From NCBI GenBank assembly GCA_024364735.1, contig JAGFNQ010002591.1, forward strand, positions 44,195 through 108,194: a stretch of 64,000 bases of DNA. The letters are read 5' to 3'. The DNA comes from Boesenbergia rotunda (lineage: Eukaryota > Streptophyta > Magnoliopsida > Zingiberales > Zingiberaceae). A program made the translations under genes and the position numbers. Positions 24,421 through 34,365 of this stretch are shown one piece after another (the stretch's first letter is position 1; each line of letters opens with the position of its first letter). Below the pieces are notes generated by a model. That model was not told the origin of the DNA, ran no database searches, and was given only the letters and a program-made list of their open reading frames with translations.

Positions 24421-26535
24421 CGACAATTTACCAAAGGGCGTACCTAAGAATTGGTATTTACCAAAAGACGTACAATGGTTTCAATGTTACCAAAGGGCGC
24501 ACATATTTTAATAAACTTCCTCTTATACCCCTACCGTCAAGTACTGTATCTATTTCTCATTCTCATTCTCATTCTCATTCTCTTTCTCTTTGTCAGTAAT
24601 GAATTTCGAGACAGACCATAAAGAGATGTTACTTTATATTTTGATTTTTATATTATGGAACCTTTCTCAAAACAAAAAAATATTGAAATTAATTAAAATA
24701 TTTTTATTAAATTAAAACTAAAAGAACATTTCAGCCACCCACGTTGGGCCTGAAATGGTTCCATTTCAGGCACAACGTGGGGCTGAAATGTTTCCATTTC
24801 AGGCCTAATGATCCTAAAAGGGCTAATGTGTCAAAACCCACTGATTGACCTAGGGAGCTCCGATTGTAAAAATTTCAGTTCCTGTGGATTTCTAAGGTTA
24901 CAAGGAGTTCAAATTTGCTATCCATTGTTTATTTGGACTTCTCCGAGGTGTTAAAATGTAATAATGAAGAACCGAGAAAACACCTTTAATATTGGACATG
25001 TTGGGCCTGAAATGGGCACGTTGGGCCTGAAATGTTTCCATTTCAGGCCCAACGTGGGCTTGAAATGGTTCAGGAACCAATGACTTTAAAAGGCCTAATG
25101 TGTCAAAACCCACTGATTGACGTACAGAGCTCCGATTGTAAAAATTTCAGCTCCTGTGGATTTCTGAAGTTACAAGGAGTTCAAATTTACTATCCATTAT
25201 TTATTTGGACTTCTCCAAGGTGTTTAAATGTAATAATGAAGAACCGAGAAGAAATCACACATTAGGCCTTTTAGAGTCATTGGGTCTGAAATGGTTGGAC
25301 ACCTATTGCATTGGTGATATCAAATATATAGATGTTTGGACACCTAAAACATCATCTACTACCTCTAACCTCTCTATTCATATGGAATTTTCAGAAATCC
25401 AGATATGTGAGGTCTATCAGTGGGTTTTGGCCAAAACTCACTGATATTTCTAAACTACTCCTATTTGATTGGTGATATCTAATATATAGATGTTTGGACA
25501 ACTAAAACATCATCTCCTACCTTTACCCTCTCTATTCATATGGAGTTTTCAGAAATCCAGATATTGGATGTCCATCAGTGAGTTTTGACCAAAACTCACT
25601 GATATTTCTAAACTACTCCTATTTGATTGGTGATATCTAATATATAGATGGTTGGACACCTAAAACATCATCTCCTACCTCTACGCTCTCTATTCATATG
25701 GAACTTTCAGAAATCCAGATATGGGAGGTCCATCAGTGAGTTTGGACCAAAACTCACTGATATTTCTAAACTACTCCTATTTGATTGGTGATATCTAATA
25801 TATAGATGTTTGGACATCTAAAACATCATCTCCTACCTCTACCCTCTCTATTCATATGGATTTTTCAGAAATCCAGATATGGGAGGTCCATCAGTGAGTT
25901 TTGACCAAAACTCACTGATATTTCTAAACTACTCCTATTTGATTGGTGATATCTAATATATAGATGTTTGGACAACAAAAACATCATCTCCTACCTCTAC
26001 CTTCTCTATTCATATGGAGTTTTCAGAAATCCAGATATGGGAGGTCCATAAGTGAGTTTTGACCAAAACTCACTCATATTTTTAAACTACTCCTATTTGA
26101 TTGGTGATATCTAATATATAGATGGTTGGACACCTAAAACATCATCTCCTACCTCTAAACTCTCTATTCATATGGAGTTTTCAGAAATCCAGATATGGTA
26201 GGTCCATCAGTGGGTTTTGGTCAAAACCCACTGATATTTCTAAACTACTCCTATTTGATTGGTGATATCTAATATATAAATGTTTGGACACCTAAAACAT
26301 CATCTCCTACCTCTACCCTCTCTATTCATATGGAGTTTTCAGAAATCCAGATACGGGAGGTCCATCAGTGAGTTTGGACCAAAACTCACTGATATTTCTA
26401 AACTACTCCTATTTGATTGGTGATATCTAATATATAGATGTTTGGACACCTGAAACATCATCTCCTACCTCTACCCTCTCTATTCATATGGAGTTCTCAG
26501 AAATCCAGATATGGGAGGTCTATCAGTAAGTTTTG
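24421..26535 (+). repeat. Left arm of the giant inverted repeat
   Basis: Order from the outer end: subterminal repeats, a TCTCAT microsatellite (24552-24590), an AT-rich block, a nested 42-bp palindrome (24739-24780, 20-nt arms with one mismatch, built on GTTGGGCCTGAAATGG), and two copies of a block starting GAGCTCCGATTGTAAA (24855, 25128). Then come eight units of the 158-bp repeat. Every block recurs in reverse order on the right arm. Confidence 0.88.
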
Positions 26536-28016
26536 GTCAAAACTCACTGATAGACCTCCCATATCTGGATTTCTGAGAACTCCATATGAATAGAGAGGGT
26601 AGAGGTAGGAGATGATGTTTCAGGTGTCCAAACATCTATATATTAGATATCACCAATCAAATAGGAGTAGTTTAGAAATATCAGTTAGTTTTGGTCCAAA
26701 CTCACTGATGGACCTCCCGTATCTGGATTTCTGAAAACTCCATATGAATAGAGAGGGTAGAGGTAGGAGATGATGTTTTAGGTGTCCAAACATCTATATA
26801 TTAGATATCACCAATCAAATAGGAATAGTTTAGAAATATCAGTGAGTTTTGGTCAAAACTCAACGATGGACCTCCCATATCTGGATTTCTGAAAACTCCA
26901 TATGAATAGAGTGGGTAGAGGTAGGAGATGATGTTTTAGGTGTCCAAACATCTATATATTAGATATCACTAATCAAATAGGAGTAGTTTAGAAATATCCG
27001 TGGATTTTGACCAAAACCCACTAATGGACCTACCATATCTGGATTTTTAAAAACTCCATATGAATAGAGAGGTTAGAGGTAGGAGATGATATTTTAGGTG
27101 TCCAACCATCTATATATTAGATATCACCAATCAAATATGAGTAGTTTAGAAATATCAGTGAGTTTTGGTCAAAACTCACTGATGGACCTCCAATATCTGG
27201 ATTTCTGAAAACTCCATATGAATAGAGAGGGTAGAGGTAGGAGATGATGTTTTAGGTGTCCAAACATCTATATATTAGATATCACCAATCAAATAGGAGT
27301 AGTTTAGAAATATCAGTGAGTTTTGGTCAAAACTCACCGATGGACCTCCCATATCTAGATTTCTGAAAACTCTATATGAATAGAGAGGGTAGAGGTAGGA
27401 GATGATGTTTTAGGTATCAAAACATCTATATATTAGATATCACCAATCAAATAGGAGTAGTTTTGAAATATCAGTGAGTTTTGGTCAAAACTCACTGATG
27501 GACCTTCCATATCTGGATTTCTGAAAACTCCATATGAATAGTGAGGGTAGAGGTAGGAGATGATGTTTTAGGTGTCCAAACATCTATATATTAGATATCA
27601 CTAATCAAATAGGAGTAGTTTAGAAATATTAGTGGGTTTTGACCAAAATCCACTGATGGACCTACCATATCTGGATTTCTGAAAACTCCATATGAATAGA
27701 GAGGTTAGAGGTAGAAGATGATGTTTTAGGTGTCCAACCATCTATATATTAGATATCACCAATCAAATAGGAGTAGTTTAGAAATATCAGTGAGTTTTGG
27801 TCAAAACTCACTGATGGACCTCCAATATCTGGATTTCTGAAAACTCCATATGAATAGAGAGGGTAGAGGTAGGAGATGATATTTTCGGTGTCCAAACATC
27901 TATATATTAGATATCACCAATCAAATAGGAGTAGTTTAGAAATATCAGTGAGTTTTGATCAAAACCCACTGATAGACCTCCCATATCTGGATTTCTGAAA
28001 ATTCCGTATGAATAGA
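25290..28016. repeat. 158-bp tandem repeat arrays, two arrays facing each other
   Basis: On the left arm the phrase TGATATTTCTAAACTACTCC starts at 25442, 25600, 25758, 25916, 26074, 26232 and 26390, a constant 158-bp period. On the right arm the inverted phrase recurs at the same period from about 26681 to 27945. Each unit holds its own small palindrome, CAGTGAGTTTTG facing CAAAACTCACTG. The arrays meet at 26536/26537. Confidence 0.92.
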
Positions 28017-29013
28017 TGTTGGGGATGAGATGGCTAGAGAGGGGGGGTGAATATAGCCAATCGCTTCTTCTTTGAAAGCTTAGCATGTTTCTGCAGTGAT
28101 TATTAATAGCACAGCGGAAGTATGGGAAAACAAAACTTGCAGAAACTACAAAACAAAACCTAACTAGCAAGATCGCTAACAAGGAGATTTTACAAGGTTC
28201 GGGGATAACTTGCCCCTACTCCTTGGCGTGCCCTTAAGGTGGGTGATCCCTTGATCGTCGGCAGATCAAGCCCCGGTAAACACCGGATATGAAGCAACCT
28301 CCTTCTCGGTGGAGAAACCTCCCCACAGTGTGTTTCAAAGAATGATATAGAATGAGCACAAAGAAACAACAACAAGAAGGATCTTACTCAACCATTTAGC
28401 AAGAACAAAACACAGCAAGCTTCCCTGAGCTCCACCCAGTGGCGATCTCACGCAGACCCGTGTCTTCCCACTGTCGGACTCCAAGCCTCTTGTTTTCTCC
28501 TTCAAGTGCTCAAGTACGATGATTGCTTCCCAATAGCTTGCTTAGAATGATTGAAGAACTCAAGAACGGCAAGCTTGTAACGTAGGAACTGAAGAGCTCG
28601 AAAAACTCAAGAACTGATTCGTTTGATTGTTGTTTTTTTTAAAACTCTCCGTTCCTCGTTCCTTTTTGTTTCTCCGCTAAGCGACAAGTGACAACATCTC
28701 TGTAGCTCCCAGCTACTTATCTGCCAACGCCAGCCTCTACTGAGCTATCTCTGGACTCACTGAGCTCCCCTCAGTCAAGCTCCAGCCTCAGCTCCAGTCT
28801 GCAGCTCGCCGTTGCAACCTGAGATGAGAAAGGGACAAGCCTGCTCCAAGGAAAGCACTCTTTGACTTCTCCTTGAGTGTTTGAATCCTCCCCTGTCACC
28901 TGAAACTCAATCAGAGCATTAGAGCAGTAAATCAAGCAGCATATCAACATACACCAGCAAATCAGATACGATCAGACGCTCTGACCACGTCTGACAGTGA
29001 AATTTGAATTAAA

Positions 29014-29522
29014 GTGATCGGTCACCGGACCGATCCAGGGTGTGTGGATCGGTCACCAGACCGATCCACTGCTTCGCTGGGATTCCCAGCTCTCGTAGCT
29101 GTACACTCCTGATCGGTCACCAGACCGATCAGGGTTAAGCCTGATCGGTCACCAGACCGATCAGAATGGATCCTGATCGGTCACCCAGACCGATCAGGGC
29201 AGATGAACAGTTACTTTTTAATCAGATCCAAGATCCCTGATCGGTCACCGGACTGATCTAAGACTTTGATCAGCAGGGGAACTCACTCACCGTTTGCTCC
29301 CTGATCGGTCACCAGACCGATCAGGAGCAAGACAGCAAGGAAGCAACCTGCTCTCTGATCGGTCACCGGTCCGATCAGGAGCCACACAGTAGATTCCCAA
29401 TCTCACTGTGCGCTCCCTGATCGGTCACCAGTCCGATCAGACATAGCTGGATCGGTCACCAGACCGATCCACTAAGGAGCAGCGTGCCAATGTCCCTGAT
29501 CGATCACCAGACCGATCCAATG
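29014..29522 (-). repeat. Eleven dyads built on GATCGGTC...GACCGATC
   Basis: Copies near 29016, 29047, 29110, 29140, 29173, 29236, 29301, 29355, 29417, 29449 and 29498 each have 8-nt arms GATCGGTC and GACCGATC around a short ACCA/ACCG spacer. Flanking bases vary in pairs: some copies are flanked by G...C and others by CT...AG, so the pairing extends further than the core. Spacing between copies is irregular (about 30-65 bp). Confidence 0.92.
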
Positions 29523-30060
29523 ACTCAACCCTAGCCCTCCAAGCTAGGAATTCATCCACCTTAGCCCTCCAAGCTAAGGATTTTTCCATCTAACTCTCCA
29601 AGTTGGGAATTTGCACCTAACCCTCCAAGTTAGGACTTTTCACCTAGCCCTCCAAGCTAGAACTTTTCACCTAGCCCTCCAAGCTAGGACTTTTCACCCA
29701 ACTCTTTCGAGTTAGAACATCATCCAACCTAGCCTTCCAAGCTAGGCACCTGACCCTCCAAGCCAGGACTTTTTCACCTAATTCTCCAGGATGGGAATTT
29801 GCACCTAACCCTCCAAGTTAGGACTTTTCACCTAGCCCTCCAAGCTAGGACTTTTCACCCAACCCTTCCGAATTAGGACTTTTCCAACACCTAGCCCTCC
29901 AAGCTAGGATTTCCCACACCTAACCCTCCAGGCTAGGATTTTTCACATCATGCCTAATCCTCGATCAGGACTTAATCATAATCATCATAATCATCACACC
30001 TAACCTCCCAGGTTAGGATTTTTCATATCATGCCTAATCCTCGATCAGGACTTAATCATA
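29523..30060 (-). repeat. Tandem hairpin array CCTAGC-loop-GCTAGG
   Basis: About fifteen units of roughly 27 bp. Most form a stem CCTAGC/GCTAGG or CCTAAC/GTTAGG around the loop CCTCCAA, separated by ACTTTTCAC. Both arms of the stem change together between units (G-C to A-T). The last units (CCTAATCCTCGATCAGGACT) match the array in the LTRs at 51174 and 56211. Confidence 0.88.
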
Positions 30061-31391
30061 ATCATCCTCCTAAACTAAAATCGTTGTCAACACCAAAATA
30101 ACAATCAGGGCCAGACTGCATCAATAATAGAGAGGTTAGAGGTAGGAGATGATGTTTTAGGTGTCCAAACATCTATATATTAGATATCACCAATGCAATA
30201 GGTGTCCAACCATTTCAGGCCCAATGACCCTAAAAGGCCTAATGTGTGATTTCTTCTCGATTTTTCATTATTATATTTTAACACCTCGGAGAAGTCCAAA
30301 TAAATAATGGATAGCAAATTTGAACTCCTTGTAACCTCAGAAATCCACAGGAACTGAAATTTTTTACAATCGGAGCTCTCTAGGTCAATTAGTGGGTTTT
30401 GACACATTAGGCCTTTTATGGTCATTGGTTCCTGAACCATTTCAGGCCCAACGTGCCCATTTCAGGCCCAACATGCCCAATGTTAAAGGTGTTTTCTCGG
30501 TTCTTCATTATTACATTTTTAACAGCTCGGAGATGTCCAAATAAACAATGGATAGCAAATTTGAACTCCTTGTAACCTCAGAAATCCACAGGAACTAAAA
30601 TTTTTACAATCGGAGCTCTCTAGGTCAATCAGTGGGTTTTGACACATTAGCCCTTTTAGGATCATTAGGCCTGAAATGGAACCATTTCAGGCCCACGTTG
30701 GGCCTGAAATGGTTCCATTTCAGGCCCAACGTGGGCCTGATAGGATCATTAGGCCTGAAATGGAACCATTTCAGGCCCACCCCAACGTGGGCCTGAAATG
30801 TTTTCATTTCAGGCCCAATGACCCTAAAAGGCCACTGATTGACTTAGAGAGCTCCGATTGTAAATATTTCAGTTCCTGTGGATTTCTGAGGTTACAAGGA
30901 GTTCAAATTTGCTATCCATTGTTTATTTGGACTTTTCCGAGGTGTTAAAATGTAATAACAAAGAATCGAGAAAAGACCCTTAATATTGGGCATGTTGGGC
31001 CTAAAATGGAAACATTTCAGCCTCACGTTGGGCCTGAAATGGAACCATTTCAGGCCCAACGTGGGTGGCTGAAATGTTCTTTTAGTTTTAATTTAATAAA
31101 AATATTTTAATTAATTTCAATATTTTTTTGTTTTGAGAAAGGTTCCATAATATAAAAATCAAAATATAAAGTAACATCTCTTTATGGTCTGTCTCGAAAT
31201 TCGTTACTGACAAAGAGAAAGAGAAAGATAATGAGAATGAGAAAGAGAAATATATGCAGTACTTGACGGTAGGGGTATAAGAGGAAATTTACTAAAATAT
31301 GTGCGCCCTTTGGTAACATTGAAACCATGGTACGCCTTTTGGTAAATACCAATTCTTAGGTACGCCCTTTGGTAAATTGTCGTTGTAATTA

Positions 31392-33000
31392 ATATTCTAG
31401 TTCATAAATAATCGAAATGACATAAATATCTTCGAGTTCGCCTTTGTGTATTAGTTCCAAGAATTCATAAAGAATTAGAATTTTTTTCTAAAGAAGATTC
31501 GTTAGTCAAATTTCTAAGAGTTGTTGGAAAAGGTTCACTGGTAGCAATTTCCCCTTGCTGCCAAGTTTTAATTTCGCTTAATGTCACATATCTTCTGGAG
31601 GAATCCTTCATATTAGATGTTGAACGATAGTCCTTAGTTTTTTCTCAATTCCTTGAAAGGATTGAGTATTTGAAGTGTCTGAAGGACTTAAAGGTCCTTG
31701 AAAGATAGATCTTGCTGGATAAAGGCTCCAACTTCTTCCCAAGTGTTATAAATACCTTGTTGAGGTCCTAAATAAACTACATAACATGAAAAAATTTTAC
31801 ATGTTGATTTTTCTACCGTAGTTAATAGATAGTTTGTTAATGCATTGATGACAACTATTTTGGAATTAGTTATTCTTGGTCCAGTGGGTATGTTCCATAT
31901 ATTGTCAATAAGGTATTGTTGGATCTAGTCCAATTTTGTTCTTTGATCAAAGTGAAATTGATCTTTTTCTTTATAGAATTGCTTAAGTTGATTTCCAAAC
32001 TTCATAATTTTAAGGAAACATGAGTTCTAACTTTCTTTCTTCACTTCCGTCTGAAAGATGAAGTGGTTTTGTTCTGCGTCTAAAGACCAAAGTGGTGAAT
32101 GAGAATATTCCCTGGCTATACAATTGCCTGGGATTAAATGTGTTTGACTTTTCGTTGGATAAAACAGTTAAACTCTATCTATATCTATAAGTTCTTCTAA
32201 TCTATTATTAGAAAAACTATTTATTCTTTGCAGAATATTTTCTAGCTAAGATGTAGTATTTTTTTTAGTAATGATAGGGACAATGAATTTGGGACAGTGA
32301 ATGGGACAGTGAATGACGTGATAATTATTGTGTACACGTCCGATCGTCGATCGGACACTATCGGCGGCCTTCGGCCGCCGCCCTGAACCAAACTATACCC
32401 TGGGGGGCACGGTGAACCCGTCGGGGATCGCCGCAATTGCGATCTCGCATCATTGACCGTCGATTTCGATAGGTTCACCGTTGCCGGCGATCCTGACGAG
32501 TTCACCGTCCTCCGAAGGTATAGTTTGATTCATGACGATAATCAGAGACCATCGGTGGTGTCCGATCGACGATCGGACGTGTACACATTAATTGCCCGTC
32601 ATTCATTGTCCCATTCACTGTCCCAAAATTCATTGTCCCAATCATTACTCATTTTTTTTTATGGTTATCTTCCTCTTATTGTTTGAGAGGAACCAGTAAA
32701 TAATTTTGTCTGAGTTCGTGTGAGAGGTTACAAGTTAAAAATGAATAAATTTTTGACGATCTTCTGCTAATTATGTTTCCAATAGATAATTCACTTAAAT
32801 TTTGATTATGTTTTCAAGGGTTTCTTTCCAATCTGTGGAATGACTAGTCCCTTGTATTTGTTTCTCTATTAATACTAATTGATTTTCTATAAGTGTTAAT
32901 CTACGATGAAGAGAAGTTACTAGAGTTATTATAGTGTTGTTTTGCTGGGTTTGTATCTGATCACTTTTTTTCAGCCAAATCAATTATATAATATCCATCC
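31392..33000 (-). pseudogene. Decayed pararetrovirus-like segment with a viroplasmin-type domain
   Basis: On the minus strand between about 32150 and 31680 a largely open frame contains YVVYLGPQQGIYNTWEEV (near 31735-31790). This resembles the small Caulimovirus VI / RNase H1 N-terminal domain, which has the pattern Y-V-V-x-G-x-x-x-G-I-Y-x-x-W-E-E. Several stops and shifts are visible. A second open piece (32983-32795) has a short coiled-coil-like stretch. The segment also holds a MITE (32267-32650). An ancient endogenous caulimovirid is my preferred reading. The same domain also occurs in host RNase H1 proteins and some retroelements, so the assignment is tentative. Confidence 0.4.
32267..32650. 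mobile_element. MITE with about 100-bp terminal inverted repeats
   Basis: The left end AGTAATGATAGGGACAATG is mirrored at the right end by CATTGTCCCAATCATTACT. The inverted repeats extend about 100 bp and include three tandem GGGACARTGAAT words and a nested palindrome, TCCGATCGTCGATCGGA. Probable 9-bp duplication ATTTTTTTT at 32258-32266 and 32651-32659; a low-complexity duplication is weak evidence. The size and 9-bp duplication suggest a Mutator-type MITE. The core is GC-rich, unlike its surroundings. Confidence 0.8.
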
Positions 33001-34365
33001 TCTTTTGTTTTTGGTGTGAAGCTAGTTCTTCTGACCTATTCATTAAGTCAAATAGCCTATTTGACTAATATGTTGAATTTTAGTTTGTCTAACTAAGTTC
33101 ATGTGTCTGGCATGTAGTAGGTTCGTTTGCACATGAAAGGAGAGGATGAACCAAATCTAATTTTAAAAACTCTCTTTTTCGATTTTGAAAAACTTATCGA
33201 AAATCAAATACGTAGCACAAGAAATAATTAATCAAAAACAGCAGAAAGAAAATACTCATTTATTTTTACTTAGTTCATAGCCCAGCGGCTATTACTCCAA
33301 GACACATGCTCCCTTAGGACGTTTCCAATGAACAATCCAATAAATTCTCTTCTGAAGAAATTTCGGATAGACATGTCGAATATAAGGATAAGGAAAGTAT
33401 AACAACGTATACTTTCCTATGCAGGTATAACAATAATTAACAATTAAATTTTTATCAACACTAGGAGCTCGATGTCGATGTGGTTCTTGTTGTAGAAGCT
33501 TGCTCAAGCATGAATTTGGTGTAGTAGGGCCGCATCACATTAGTAACAAGGAGATGACGCAACAAAACTTGTAATAGAAGTCATAATCTGAGTTGTGGTC
33601 GAAGAGTGCTTTTGTAGGGCATTGGGGGTGCTTCAGTTTATCCGAGGCGCCTCCATGTATGCTGATCTAATCCGAAATTTCAGTATTTATCCTCTTCAGG
33701 GCACCTTCAATGGATCTAAGGTGCCTCCAATGTGTCGAAGCCCATCCTTCATGTTTATCACCTTCAGGGTACCTCTAATCAACTGAGGCACCTCCAATGA
33801 CTTTTCCTGCATATATTAGTTAAAAAAATATATATCCCTTCAACACAAAGCTAGAAGCATGGATGCATGAAAATATATATGTTTGTAATTTATATCTTGT
33901 CTAATCAAGATCAGAATCTGCTCTTGGTCTCAACTTAGATTTCTAGGTTGTATCTAAGTTGAACCAGCACCTACAATCTCATTGAGACTCATCCTTAGTG
34001 AAATCCTCTCTCCAATTTCTTACTTGACTTACCATTTATAGAATTACTTTACTTGATGTCTGATCTCCTGACCCATCAAGTTTTCCTGTCAAAAGTCCCA
34101 TCTGGATTTCAGCCAGGTGCCTAGTCTTGCTGACACAACTAGACTTCCTGTTAGATATTTGGTCCTCTCTGACATATCTGGGCTCCCTGCCAGTTATTTG
34201 GTCCTACTGATCTAACAAAATTTCTGCCTTGTATCAGATCCTCTAAACCTGTTAAGCCTTGTAGTCTGCGCACTTGGTAAACATATTAGATAACAACAGG
34301 GCTTAACTTTAAATCTTGGACATCATCAAAATATAGGTTCGATTCTAATGCTCTTTGTATCAACA
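33001..34365 (-). repeat. Old LTR remnant (SIRE-type), minus orientation
   Basis: It ends CTTTGTATCAACA at 34365, followed by TTTCTCCCTTTTTT, which on the minus strand is a polypurine tract directly before an LTR start TGTTGATACAAAG. Within it, at 33640-33800, are degenerate dyads (GAGGCGCCTC; AGGGCACCTTCAATGG with AAGGTGCCTCCAATG). At 34070-34260 are phrases like CAGCCAGGTGCCTAGTC, recalling the arrays in better-preserved LTRs. The left edge could not be placed; the start given here is arbitrary. Confidence 0.5.

Larger units (their letters stand above)
28017..30123 (-). mobile_element. Solo LTR of a SIRE-type element (2107 bp)
   Basis: Begins TGTTGGGGATGAG at 28017 and ends CTGCATCA at 30123. 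The left flank (GAATAGA) and right flank (AATAGAGAGG) overlap in sequence, and together they rebuild the 158-bp unit it interrupts. That is consistent with a target duplication, with two or three extra bases at the right edge. The AGAGAGGGGGGGTGAATA block near the left end matches the 3' ends of the LTRs at 51174 and 62024, so the LTR is in minus orientation. No internal region is present, so it is a solo LTR. Confidence 0.8.
24421..31382. mobile_element. Giant foldback Mutator-like element (non-autonomous)
   Basis: The ends are inverted copies: CGACAATTTACC at 24421 and GGTAAATTGTCG at 31371-31382. A 9-bp target duplication, TTGTAATTA, is present at 24412-24420 and 31383-31391. Nine-base duplications with long inverted repeats are the signature of the Mutator superfamily. 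Virtually the whole element is one inverted repeat: left arm 24421-26535 and right arm 26538-31382, the right arm including a 2107-bp solo LTR. No transposase was seen. Three copies of TACCAAAGGGCGTAC-type motifs near each end (24429, 24459, 24488 on the left) may be transposase-binding sites. Without the LTR it is 4855 bp. Confidence 0.9.
26538..31382 (-). repeat. Right arm of the giant inverted repeat
   Basis: Inverted counterpart of 24421-26535. It has about ten 158-bp units against eight on the left, and three GAGCTCCGATTGTAAA blocks (near 30370, 30612, 30850) against two. The arms have therefore changed copy number since the palindrome formed. The solo LTR 28017-30123 splits the innermost array from the outer blocks. 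Confidence 0.85.

Noticed and set aside
29014..30060. Regularly repeated palindromes resembling a CRISPR array
   Set aside because: The setting is a plant LTR. Spacing is irregular, spacers are not unique in the CRISPR sense and there are no cas genes.
30625..30948. Open frames on both strands with FQAHVGPEM-type repeats
   Set aside because: They are produced by nested GGGCCTGAAATGG palindromes within the foldback arms.
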